A stretch of 64,000 nucleotides of DNA from UBA6059 sp964351595 (lineage in GTDB: Bacteria; Bacteroidota; Bacteroidia; Cytophagales; Cyclobacteriaceae), in assembly GCA_964351595.1 (NCBI GenBank), contig CAYGOT010000001.1:87939-151938 (forward strand). Direction: 5' to 3'. Shown piece by piece: positions 45,053 to 52,955 of this stretch (position 1 is the stretch's first letter; every line of letters begins with the position of its first letter). The notes under the pieces were generated by a model. The model made no database searches. It saw nothing but the letters and a program-made list of their open reading frames with translations, and was not told the origin of the DNA. A program made the translations under genes and the position numbers.

Positions 45053-45739
45053 TTAGGCATTAATGAATTCTGTCAAAAGTTGAGATAGAAAGGCAGTGTC
45101 AGGACTACTAACAAAGCTTTGCTTAGCTGCTTCCATTTTTTCGGTACTTATCTTCTCTGGTCTGCTTTCAAATACTGCCTGGTTATACGTTTTGCTAAAC
45201 TCAGGATGCCCCTGAATACCCAGGAAGTTTGACCCTACCGTGAAAATGCCTACTGGGCAGGTAGATGAGCTTGCCCATACCTTTGAATTTGAGGGTAATT
45301 CGGCAACCTGATCCTGACAGAGCATCAGTACATTGAATGTACTGACGTTCTCTTCTATCCAGGGTAGCCTTTCAGATATGCCAAATGTATGAACTCCAAT
45401 CAGATATCCATGTGATGATTTGTTCACTACGCCTCCCAGCGCGTGTGCCATCATCTGATGGCCGAAGCAGCTACCGACAAATTTTTTTCTAGAGTTGAAT
45501 ATGTCTCTGGTAAATTGAGACAGGTCATCAATCCATTCAATCTTTTCGTAGACGGAGTGTTTTGACCCGGTACAGATAAAAGCGTCATAATCGTTGATGT
45601 CAGGAAACTGCCTATCACAAACAAACCAAGCGTCCATGGTTAGTGTGGGCAGGAGCTTTTGGAACATCATGGGGTAGTCCCCATGAGCGGCAACAAGATC
45701 CTCTCTCACATGATCACAGACGAGTAGCGCTACTTTCAT
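45053..45739 (-). CDS. Class I glutamine amidotransferase-type hydrolase
   Basis: 228 residues. The catalytic triad region is intact: nucleophile Cys91 in GSCFGHQMMAHALGG and His178/Glu180 in IQGHPEF. It resembles stand-alone GuaA-type GATase1 proteins. It is not the PF07722 type that contains PuuD. Its ATG overlaps the stop of the aldehyde dehydrogenase gene (TAATG). In an operon with a gamma-glutamyl ligase and two dehydrogenases, the obvious role is to hydrolyse a gamma-glutamyl amide and release glutamate plus the product. Glutamine hydrolysis for another enzyme is the alternative. It is the last gene of the operon. Confidence 0.85.
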   Translation of the reverse strand: MKVALLVCDHVREDLVAAHGDYPMMFQKLLPTLTMDAWFVCDRQFPDINDYDAFICTGSKHSVYEKIEWIDDLSQFTRDIFNSRKKFVGSCFGHQMMAHALGGVVNKSSHGYLIGVHTFGISERLPWIEENVSTFNVLMLCQDQVAELPSNSKVWASSSTCPVGIFTVGSNFLGIQGHPEFSKTYNQAVFESRPEKISTEKMEAAKQSFVSSPDTAFLSQLLTEFINA

Positions 45740-47127
45740 TATTGCGGTAGCTTGAGATGAAAGGACTTAGGTCTGGTCAGGTGCACATAGCCTAGGGGAC
45801 TGAGCGTGCACCCCCTACCGGAATCTTTAACCCCCGTCCACGCCAACTCAGGGTCGAGATAGTCGCAGCGATTCATAAACCAGGTGCCCGTCTCGATCTG
45901 ATCCCCAATGGTGATAGCCTTTTCGACATCTGCCGTCCATATACTAGCGGTGAGGCCATAGCGGCTGTCGTTCATGAGCTGGATCGCCTCTTCGTCATCT
46001 TTGACTGACATAATACCTATGACTGGTCCAAAAGTTTCCTCTTTCATCAGGTCCATGTCATGATCAACATCGACCAGCGCATGGGGAGCAAGGTAAGGGA
46101 GTTGTAGTTCAGGGAAGTCGCCGCTTCCCACGAGCAGTTTAGCTCCCTGCGCTATGGCAGACTGTACCTGCTGTTGTGCTCTTTCTGCATTGGCCACCCT
46201 AACCATCGGTCCAAGCATCGACGCTGGATCAAGTGGGTTGCCTATCTGATAGGTCTTAGTTAATGAGACAAACTCCTTCACAAACTGATCATAGACTGAC
46301 TCATGAACATAAATCCTCTCTACACCACAGCAGGACTGTCCCGAGTTGAAGAACGCGCCATCCACCAGATTCTCTATGGCTTCTGATAGGTTGGCGTCCG
46401 CGCGGACATAGGCCGGGTCTTTACCACCCAACTCCAGCCCGGCTGAGATGAACCTACCGGAAATGGCTTGCTGCACTGCCCGTCCACCTTCGACCGATCC
46501 GGTAAATGCCACATAGTCTACAAGGGGGGCTTTGATCATATTTGCCACCTGATCATGATCAATGTGGAGATATTGGAAAACACCTTTGGGTAACCCCGCT
46601 GCGTCAAATACTTCAGCATATCGCTCTGCGCAAAGTGCAGTTTGTTCAGCCATTTTTAGAATAACGGAATTTCCTGCCATGATTGCAGGAATAATTGCAT
46701 TGACGCTGGTGAGATAAGGGTAGTTCCAGGGTGCTAGGACCAATACAGTCCCTATCGGCTCGTGACGGATGAATCGTTGAAAGCCTTGTTTTTCAGAAGT
46801 GACCTGATCAGCAAGAGCTGCCTCGGCAATTTCGATCATATACCTGGCTCGTTCAGCAAAGCCACTTTTGATCTCGTTAGGGGTATACCTGATGGGTCTG
46901 CCCATCATCTGTGTGATCTCCTCCCCCCAGGTGTCGGCGTGATCTACGAAATAGTCAACTGCCTTGGTGCAAATAGCCGCTCTTTCTGATAGGGGTGTTT
47001 CCTTCCATTTCTTTTGTGCGATATATGCTGCCTGGAGTGCCTGATCAATTTGCTGATCATCGTGGTAAGTCCTTTCGGCGTATATCTTACCTGAACCCGG
47101 GCTTATGATACTAAATCCTTTTGCCAT
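45739..47127 (-). CDS. NAD(P)-dependent aldehyde dehydrogenase
   Basis: 462 residues from the ATG at 47127 (MAKGFSIISPGSGK), one base after the SDR stop; longer in-frame starts would run into that gene. Catalytic Cys266 (NSGQSCCGVERIYV) and Glu232 (LELGGKDPAY), and the NAD-binding APWNYP and FTGSVEGGRAV are all present. The family oxidises aldehydes to acids. In this operon it probably acts on a gamma-glutamylated amino-aldehyde, as PuuC does in putrescine breakdown. It is translationally linked to the amidotransferase gene downstream. Confidence 0.93.
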   Translation of the reverse strand: MAKGFSIISPGSGKIYAERTYHDDQQIDQALQAAYIAQKKWKETPLSERAAICTKAVDYFVDHADTWGEEITQMMGRPIRYTPNEIKSGFAERARYMIEIAEAALADQVTSEKQGFQRFIRHEPIGTVLVLAPWNYPYLTSVNAIIPAIMAGNSVILKMAEQTALCAERYAEVFDAAGLPKGVFQYLHIDHDQVANMIKAPLVDYVAFTGSVEGGRAVQQAISGRFISAGLELGGKDPAYVRADANLSEAIENLVDGAFFNSGQSCCGVERIYVHESVYDQFVKEFVSLTKTYQIGNPLDPASMLGPMVRVANAERAQQQVQSAIAQGAKLLVGSGDFPELQLPYLAPHALVDVDHDMDLMKEETFGPVIGIMSVKDDEEAIQLMNDSRYGLTASIWTADVEKAITIGDQIETGTWFMNRCDYLDPELAWTGVKDSGRGCTLSPLGYVHLTRPKSFHLKLPQ

Positions 47128-47128
47128 A

Positions 47129-47902
47129 TTACTCCGGAGTGACATAGGCAGCTGTGATACCACCATCTACGAGAAATTCTGTGCCAGTGACATATGAGGC
47201 GTCATCTGAGGCGAGGAAGAGTGCCGCTTTGGCCATCTCATCAGCTTCACCGAACCGTCCCATGGGGATGTGCACCAATCTTCGCTGCTTTTTAGCCTCG
47301 GTGTTCAGGAATTTCATAAGTAGCTCAGTGCGTAGTGGACCCGGACATAGCGCATTGACGCGGATGCCCTCACGGGCATGAATGACAGCCAATTCCCTGG
47401 TAAGTGAAAGCACCGCACCCTTACTGGCAGTATAGGCAATTTGTGGTGTGGCGGCTCCCAGCAGCGATACAAAGGAAGCTGTGTTGATGATGCTGCCCCC
47501 GCCGGCGTGCTTGAGTGCGGGGATACCATATTTACAGCCAAGGAAGACTCCTTTAGCGTTGATGTTCATCGTTAGATCCCAGGTGTCTTCAGAGGTGGCC
47601 TCAGCATTATCGTCATTGGAGTCCATGATGCCAGCATTATTGAAGAGGATGTGCAATGCACCGTACTCTTTTTCAGCTACCGCAATCATATGTTCACAGT
47701 CCGCGGCTTTAGATACATCCGCCTTCACGAAAATAGCCGCTCCACCAGCAGATGTGATTTCATCTACGGTAGCCTGACCTTGACTTTCATTGATGTCGGC
47801 CACCACTACTTTGGAACCTTCCTTAGCAAAGAGTAAGGCGGAGGATTTACCAATCCCGCTACTGCCACCGGTGATCAAACTGACTTTATTCTCTAGTCTC
47901 AT
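47129..47902 (-). CDS. Short-chain dehydrogenase/reductase
   Basis: 257 residues, classical SDR. The cofactor motif is TGGSSGIG (Gly12-Gly18), with Asp36 after beta-2 (VVADINE) favouring NAD over NADP. NNAG is at about 88-91; the catalytic Ser143, Tyr157 and Lys161 are in place (YTASKGA). In an operon encoding a gamma-glutamyl ligase and an aldehyde dehydrogenase, it is the best candidate for oxidising a primary alcohol to the aldehyde. It ends one base before the aldehyde dehydrogenase start. Upstream of it the operon is interrupted by the divergent ATPase gene. Confidence 0.92.
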   Translation of the reverse strand: MRLENKVSLITGGSSGIGKSSALLFAKEGSKVVVADINESQGQATVDEITSAGGAAIFVKADVSKAADCEHMIAVAEKEYGALHILFNNAGIMDSNDDNAEATSEDTWDLTMNINAKGVFLGCKYGIPALKHAGGGSIINTASFVSLLGAATPQIAYTASKGAVLSLTRELAVIHAREGIRVNALCPGPLRTELLMKFLNTEAKKQRRLVHIPMGRFGEADEMAKAALFLASDDASYVTGTEFLVDGGITAAYVTPE

Positions 47903-48026
47903 ATAGATATTTTATACTAATCGTCAATGATTGCCGATTAGTGGTTGAATTTACTCCAACAATTAAATTTCGAAAACCAACGGGCTACATTCTTGATGAG
48001 AAATCTCATCTGCTACCATCTATAAG

Positions 48027-48089
48027 TTAAGATAATTTGCAATGAAATTTAAGATAATTTGCAGTTAAAATGCAAATTATCTTAAATTT
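48027..48089 (+). promoter_or_regulatory. Perfect 19-bp inverted repeat plus extra half-site
   Basis: AAATTTAAGATAATTTGCA (48045-48063) and its exact reverse complement (48071-48089) flank a 7-base spacer. A third, direct half-site, TTAAGATAATTTGCAA, lies at 48027-48042. The structure ends 5 bp before the GTG of the DUF4143 ATPase gene. It could be an operator bound by a dimer, a translation-blocking mRNA hairpin, or the end of a mobile unit carrying the ATPase gene. Confidence 0.75.
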
Positions 48090-48094
48090 GAGGT

Positions 48095-49258
48095 GTGTGG
48101 ATTGTTAGAAAAAAGCTAGTGAAGCTAGAACAAGCTGTCGAGACCCGTCCATCAATACTACTGACGGGCGTGAGACAAGTTGGTAAAAGTTCGCTGCTAC
48201 GAAAGATGTACCCAAAGGCGGATTACATCACCTTTGATAAGGTTTTGTTAGCGGAGGAGGCTACCAACAATACAGAAAAGTTTCTTAATCGACTGACCAA
48301 CCAAACGATCTTGGACGAGGTGCAATACGTGCCGGAGCTATTTCGTGCGCTGAAAGTGAAGATCGATGAAAATCGCAGCAAAAATGGTCATTGGTTGTTG
48401 ACGGGTAGTCAGCAGTTTCAAATGATGAAAGAGGTCAGTGAGTCGCTGGCCGGAAGAATCAGGATGATCAACCTCTATCCACTCGGAGCAAGTGAATTGC
48501 AGACAGCAGGGCTCTTGAAACAAAAAAGGGATTTGCTTTGGAAGGGTGGGTTTCCCGAAGTTTGGGCTCAAAAACTTCCTGTAGATGAGTTTTTCGAAGA
48601 TTATATCGATACCTACCTGGAACGTGACCTTAAGCGTATTTTGAATATTGCCAATCTGACTGACTATAGAAAACTATTGGCACTGCTCGCCATTCGTGCC
48701 GGGCAGCTCCTTAATTATTCTGAGCTATCAAAAGATTTAGGTGTAGCTGTTAATACTGTCAAATCATGGGTTCAAACACTAGAAATAGCCGGATTGATTT
48801 TTCTGCTACCACCTTATCACAGCAACCTTGGAAAACGCCTCATTAAGTCTCCCAAAACCTATTTCTGTGATAATGGACTTCTTTGTGCTTTGTTGAATTT
48901 ACGTTCACTAAGAGATGTTGATAACTCTCCTATTCTGGGATCCATCTGGGAAAACCTTGTCTTTACAGAATTTCTTAAGGAGGATTATCTGCCGGGTAAA
49001 AACATGTATTACTATCGTGATCAAAATGGTGTGGAGATCGACTTTGTACTGGAGTCCTCCGGCCAAACCTTTTTGGTAGAAGCCAAGAGCAGTGAGCGAC
49101 CCGATGAACGTAAATTGAACTTCAGGAAAGTAGCGCCCCTATTTGATTTTCCAGTGCAGAAGATTCTTGCCTGCGGCATAGAGGAAAAGGGCACTTTTCA
49201 TTTCAAGAACTATAAAGTTTATAACCCCCTTTTTGGTGAGCCTTTTGATTGGGATTGA
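48095..49258 (+). CDS. AAA_14/DUF4143 ATPase
   Basis: 387 residues, GTG start just after the palindrome. Walker A is LTGVRQVGKSS (Lys31, Ser32), Walker B is TILDEVQ (Asp73, Glu74). GSQQFQMMKEVSESLAGR is the usual sensor region. The C-terminal DUF4143 part (about 200-380) holds YLERDL, a winged-helix stretch (YSELSKDLGVAVNTVKSWV) and the nuclease-like VEIDFVLE ... FLVEAKSS. The family is common, often in many copies per genome and patchily distributed. Function is unsettled; a defence, toxin-antitoxin or selfish role has been suspected. It is oriented against the amine operon and is probably an insertion. Confidence 0.9.
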   Translation: MWIVRKKLVKLEQAVETRPSILLTGVRQVGKSSLLRKMYPKADYITFDKVLLAEEATNNTEKFLNRLTNQTILDEVQYVPELFRALKVKIDENRSKNGHWLLTGSQQFQMMKEVSESLAGRIRMINLYPLGASELQTAGLLKQKRDLLWKGGFPEVWAQKLPVDEFFEDYIDTYLERDLKRILNIANLTDYRKLLALLAIRAGQLLNYSELSKDLGVAVNTVKSWVQTLEIAGLIFLLPPYHSNLGKRLIKSPKTYFCDNGLLCALLNLRSLRDVDNSPILGSIWENLVFTEFLKEDYLPGKNMYYYRDQNGVEIDFVLESSGQTFLVEAKSSERPDERKLNFRKVAPLFDFPVQKILACGIEEKGTFHFKNYKVYNPLFGEPFDWD

Positions 49259-49372
49259 CTATATCCTCTCAAAATACCGCTTGCGTTCCCAGTCAGTTAC
49301 TGATTTCTGATAAGGGTTTTCACTATCCTGATGATAGTGACTGTAACTCAACGGTTCAAATTCAGACTGCTG
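49259..49372 (-). pseudogene. Remnant of a second glutamine-synthetase-like gene (3' end)
   Basis: Read on the minus strand this codes the final 37 residues of a ligase paralogue ending YQKSVTDWERKRYFERI and TAG. The intact gene at 50110 ends with the same 17 residues. At the DNA level 49264-49314 matches 50115-50165 with two mismatches in 51. Farther in, the remnant diverges (YSHYHQDSENP versus YSHFYQTEIDA), and an in-frame TGA at 49373-49375 ends it. It begins on the base after the ATPase stop. It indicates that a second ligase copy once existed here and was destroyed. Confidence 0.8.
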
Positions 49373-49414
49373 TCATTCCTTTTGGATGGCTTCCCCTTAG
49401 AAAACGTCCCGCTT

Positions 49415-49485
49415 AATCCCGAAGGGATGTCATGGTTCTGGAAGAAATCATGCAACAATGGCAACCCCGAAGGGGTGACATCATT
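49415..49485 (+). repeat. REP-like palindromes downstream of the transposase
   Basis: Two short palindromic units: AATCCCGAAGGGATGTCAT (49415-49433) and AACCCCGAAGGGGTGACATC (49463-49482). They share the form A-A-Y-CCC-GAA-GGG-R-TG-W-CAT. The second abuts the stop of the transposase gene. They pair with similar units on the other side of that gene. Confidence 0.75.
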
Positions 49486-49942
49486 CCAACCATTCAAAGA
49501 GATATCGCTCATCATGATCAATCTCGTACTTCTTCAAGAATTCATGATACTCTTCCCTGAATGATTTTTTGCGGTGGTGTTCCTCTTGATTTTCGATGTA
49601 TCTGTAGACCGCACCCAATTGTGATTGGGCGTAAGAAAAAGCTCCATATCCTGATTGCCATTGAAATTTTGAGGCTAGCCACTTTTGCTCATTGATGAAT
49701 TTGCTGGAGTTGTTTTTGACATCCCGCACCAGATCTGACAGTGCTGTGGCGGGGTTCAAGCCGATGAATAGATGCACATGGTCACTCACTCCGTTGATGA
49801 TAATGGATTTACTGCCTTTGTCGGTGACAATTCCTGACATGTACTTGAATACTTCTTGCCTCCATGCTTTGCCTAGCAGGCCTTGGCGATGCTTCACCGC
49901 AAAGACGCATTGGATGTAGATCTGTGTGTAAGTGCCTGCCAT
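49481..49942 (-). mobile_element. REP-associated (IS200-like) tyrosine transposase
   Basis: 153 residues, a complete Y1-transposase. The HUH motif is DHVHLFIGL (His55, His57). The catalytic Tyr is probably Tyr115 in VYRYIENQEEHH, and the family-typical WQSGYGAFSYAQSQLG precedes it. Size and motifs fit TnpA-REP (RAYT) proteins and IS200-like enzymes. No accessory tnpB is present. REP-like palindromes with a GGGATG/GGGGTGACAT core flank it on both sides, which supports the RAYT reading. It lies inside the amine operon, between the ligase gene and the SDR gene, in the operon's orientation. Confidence 0.9.
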
Positions 49943-49996
49943 GGTTTCACCCCGTCGTGGTTTTTAGTGTCTAAATTTGGTTTTGCGTTTATCATC

Positions 49997-50070
49997 ATGT
50001 CACCCCTTCGGGGTTTAAAGGTTAATTTGGTATGATGTCGTTATAATAATTTCATCCCTTTGGGATTCAT
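49997..50070 (+). repeat. REP-like palindromes upstream of the transposase
   Basis: ATGTCACCCCTTCGGGGTTTAA (49997-50018) and CATCCCTTTGGGATTCAT (50053-50070) are the inverted counterparts of the units downstream of the transposase. A degenerate unit CACCCCGTCGTGGTT lies at 49948-49962, next to the transposase start. Together they frame the gene like a REP-transposase locus. Confidence 0.7.
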
Positions 50071-50109
50071 TTCTTTGGATATCGAAGGACCTGATTACAA
50101 ATCATATTA

Positions 50110-51486
50110 TTAAATCCTCTCAAAATACCGTTTGCGCTCCCAGTCAGTTACTGATTTCTGATAAGCGTCTATCTCTGTCTGGTAAAAATGACTGTAGTGC
50201 TTCACTACTTCCTTGCCGAAGGCTTCCTCAGCAAAATCACTTGAATGAAAATGAGCTATGGCGTGCTGTAAGTTCATGGGCACTTGTGCAAGGTGAGAAG
50301 CAGCATACACATCACCTTCAAAGCAGTTGGGTGGTGTAACTTCCTCCTTGATCCCTTGCAGGCCAGATGCTAAAGAGGCCGCAAATGCCAAATAGGGGTT
50401 GCAGTCTGCACCGGGAATCCTGCATTCTATTCGCAAGCTACTGCCACTACCAACGACCCTGAAGCCTGCTGTGCGGTTGTCCCGACTCCAGGCTAGTCTG
50501 GTGGGCGCCCAGGAGCCGGATATGTACCTTTTGTATGAATTGATGGTGGGTGCATAGAAGACCATTACATCAGGGGCGTACTTGATCCAGCCTCCCAAAA
50601 ACCATCCAAATAATTCAGAGGCTTGGACCGGCCCAAAATCCTTGTCTCCGACAAATGCATTCTTGCTGTCTTTCCAAAGGCTGATGTGGATATGACAGCT
50701 ACTGCCCGCCTGATCTTCATGAAACTTGGCCATGAACGTGACAGACAGGCCGAAGGCATCTGCCAGTTCTTTGAGGCACTGCTTATATACAATATGACGA
50801 TCTGCCATTTGCATGATATCACTATACTGAACGTTGAGCTCGTGTTGGCCGAGCCCCCATTCACCCTTGGAAGTTTCGACGGGCACGCCTGAATTTTTGA
50901 GATGCCTGCGAGCTGCAGCAGTGAAGTCCTCCGTGCGGGTGCCTTGCATAATGTGATAATCCTCCAGGTACCAACCTGCGGGCTCAAGGTCTTGAAAATG
51001 CTGGTCGGATGCCGTGCGGTAGTCGGTATTGAACAGATAATACTCTAGTTCGGAAGCGGCCATCACCTCAAAACCTGCTGCTGCTGACTTCTTAATTTGA
51101 GCAGAGAGGATGGAACGGGGCGCCACATTTACAGGTAGGTGATCCTTCTCAGAGAACACATCACAAACCACCAAAGCCGTGCATTCCAGCCAGTCTGCAA
51201 TACGTAGAGTATTAAAATCGGGAATGAGGTGGAAGTCTCCATAGCCCAGCTCCCAGTTGGCAAAATCATAGCCTGGAACAGGCTCCATCTCCATGTCAGT
51301 GGTGAGTAGATAATCGCAAGCGTGCGTGCCATGATCGCGCACAGACTCCAGGAAGAACCCTGCGTCGTAGCGCTTGCCCATCATCCGGCCATAGTGATCC
51401 GTAAAAGCAACAATGACGGTTTCTATTTCCTCGGCATCCACCTTGCTGGTGAGGCCGTCCAAAGTAAGCATTCCTTTAGTTTTCAT
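50110..51486 (-). CDS. Glutamine-synthetase-family gamma-glutamyl-amine ligase
   Basis: 458 residues, the size of PuuA/GlnA4-like ligases. Conserved GS elements: metal ligands in ASELEYYLF and KGEWGLGQHELNVQYSD, the metal-binding HIHISLW, the ATP/glutamate region SYKRYISGSWAPTRLAWSRD followed by RTAGFRVVG, RIECRIPGADCNPYLAFA. The Asp50 and Tyr/adenylylation features of GlnA proper are not in place, so it should ligate glutamate to an amine other than ammonia. The ATG overlaps the permease stop by 11 bp, so transport and activation are coupled. The amine is inferred from the permease (ethanolamine-like). Putrescine or another amine is possible. Confidence 0.9.
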   Translation of the reverse strand: MKTKGMLTLDGLTSKVDAEEIETVIVAFTDHYGRMMGKRYDAGFFLESVRDHGTHACDYLLTTDMEMEPVPGYDFANWELGYGDFHLIPDFNTLRIADWLECTALVVCDVFSEKDHLPVNVAPRSILSAQIKKSAAAGFEVMAASELEYYLFNTDYRTASDQHFQDLEPAGWYLEDYHIMQGTRTEDFTAAARRHLKNSGVPVETSKGEWGLGQHELNVQYSDIMQMADRHIVYKQCLKELADAFGLSVTFMAKFHEDQAGSSCHIHISLWKDSKNAFVGDKDFGPVQASELFGWFLGGWIKYAPDVMVFYAPTINSYKRYISGSWAPTRLAWSRDNRTAGFRVVGSGSSLRIECRIPGADCNPYLAFAASLASGLQGIKEEVTPPNCFEGDVYAASHLAQVPMNLQHAIAHFHSSDFAEEAFGKEVVKHYSHFYQTEIDAYQKSVTDWERKRYFERI

Positions 51487-52816
51487 GATCTGTGCTGGGT
51501 TGGTACATGATGGTAAACCAAATATAAGCCACTAGCAGTAGTCCGGCGTAGACCATGGCTAGCATTGGATTGTAGATAGTAATCGAGACCAGGGCGACTG
51601 AGCTGATGACCAAAGCTATAATGGGCGAAGCAGGGTAGAGCGGTACTTTGAAGGGTCGCTCCATATCTGGGAATGACCTTCTCAACTTGATCATCGAGAT
51701 CATGGATATAATGTAAAGTGTCAATGCTCCGAAGCACGCGATGGTGATGATTTCACCCGTCTTACCAGAAAGCAATGCGATGATTCCGATCCCGGTGTTG
51801 ATGAGCAATGCATTGGCTGGGGTCTTGAACTTGGGATGGACTCTACCGAAAACAGGAGGTGCAAATCCCACTCTTCCAAACTCGAACGTCGCGCGACCGG
51901 CGGCCAGGATAATCCCGTGAAAGGAAGCTATCAAGCCAGATAGTCCAATCAGGCTGATAACTTTAAATGTGATATGATTTTCGCCCACAGCTTGCATTAA
52001 GGCCAGCGGCAATGGTGAGTCTGAGGGATCTCCTGTTTGCGGATCGATTACTACTGTTTCCCATCCATTGACTCCTACCGAGAATGTGAAGGTGAGGAGG
52101 CACAGTACGATGAGCGTGAGGATGGCAGAGCCAAATCCGATGAGGATATTCTTTTGAGGATTGACCGTCTCCTCGGCTACATTGGCTACTCCTTCAATGG
52201 CCAGGAAAAACCAAATGGCGAAAGGGATGGCCGCAAAGGCGCCAGGCCAGCCATTGGGCAATGGATTGCTGGTGAGGTTGGCTACTTCGAAGCTATTTGC
52301 GGTAGCGAAAAAGAAGAGGACCAGACCCAGGACTGCCAATAAAGTCACTACGAGTTCAAAAGTGGCGGCTGCTTGTACGCCGTAGATGTTGAGTGCAGTG
52401 AAGATCAGGTAGAAGACTATTGCGGTAGCGAGAATGGAAAGAGACGGGAAGAGGAGCTGTACATATGCACCAATGGCAAAGGCAATGGCTGGCGGGGCGA
52501 AGATGAACTCAATGTTTTGCGCCATACCGGCAAAAAAGCCCCACTGCCTGCCGAGTGCCTTGTGGGCATAGTCGAATGCGCCTCCGGCCTTGGGAATAGC
52601 GCAGGCCATCTCGGTGTAGCAGAAGGTGAAGGTCAGGTACATGAGGATGATAAACCCGGTAGCGACAGCCATACCGAGCGTGCCGCCCTCCTTCAATCCC
52701 AGATTCCACCCAAAGTACATACCGGAGATCACGTACCCTACGCCCAGGCCCCATAGCATGACAGGGCCAAGCTTGCGCTCTAGTTGTTGGTCTGGGGGTG
52801 GTGGTGTGGATGACAT
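51476..52816 (-). CDS. APC-family permease, ethanolamine-permease-like
   Basis: 446 residues with about 12 membrane segments. The N-terminal LGPVMLWGLGVGYVISGMYFGWNLGL, FCYTEMACAIPKAGGAFDYA and IEGVANVAEETVNPQKNI agree with the ethanolamine permease (Eat) branch of the APC superfamily more than with the PuuP branch. It imports a small amine. It is the first gene of the amine operon and overlaps the ligase gene. A divergent gene starts 139 bp upstream. No clear minus-strand promoter element is seen there. Substrate identity rests on recall of the family's pattern and is not certain. Confidence 0.8.
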   Translation of the reverse strand: MSSTPPPPDQQLERKLGPVMLWGLGVGYVISGMYFGWNLGLKEGGTLGMAVATGFIILMYLTFTFCYTEMACAIPKAGGAFDYAHKALGRQWGFFAGMAQNIEFIFAPPAIAFAIGAYVQLLFPSLSILATAIVFYLIFTALNIYGVQAAATFELVVTLLAVLGLVLFFFATANSFEVANLTSNPLPNGWPGAFAAIPFAIWFFLAIEGVANVAEETVNPQKNILIGFGSAILTLIVLCLLTFTFSVGVNGWETVVIDPQTGDPSDSPLPLALMQAVGENHITFKVISLIGLSGLIASFHGIILAAGRATFEFGRVGFAPPVFGRVHPKFKTPANALLINTGIGIIALLSGKTGEIITIACFGALTLYIISMISMIKLRRSFPDMERPFKVPLYPASPIIALVISSVALVSITIYNPMLAMVYAGLLLVAYIWFTIMYQPSTDHEN

Positions 52817-52914
52817 CCACTAAAAATAGAGAGAATGGGGCACAATGTAGCGTATGGGCCACAGTTGATTTTGATAAAAATGGAGACGAGTTCCGAATGA
52901 GTTGAGGCGGGTAA

Positions 52915-52945
52915 TTGTATTGGCTATTTAATATTCGTACTTTTA
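52915..52945 (+). promoter_or_regulatory. Possible promoter for the DUF6438 gene
   Basis: TTG at 52915-52917 and TACTTTTA at 52938-52945 are spaced by 20 bp. This is one base off TAnnTTTG. Transcription from it would start close to the TTG start codon at 52956, giving a very short leader. Weak evidence. Confidence 0.3.
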
Positions 52946-52955
52946 TACCCAATCT

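Noticed and set aside
45053..45739. PuuD assignment for the amidotransferase
   Set aside because: Sequence looks like GuaA-type class I GATase; the PF07722 features of PuuD are not visible.
49331..49564. 77-codon plus-strand frame near the transposase
   Set aside because: Runs over the ligase remnant, the palindromes and the antisense of the transposase 3' end.
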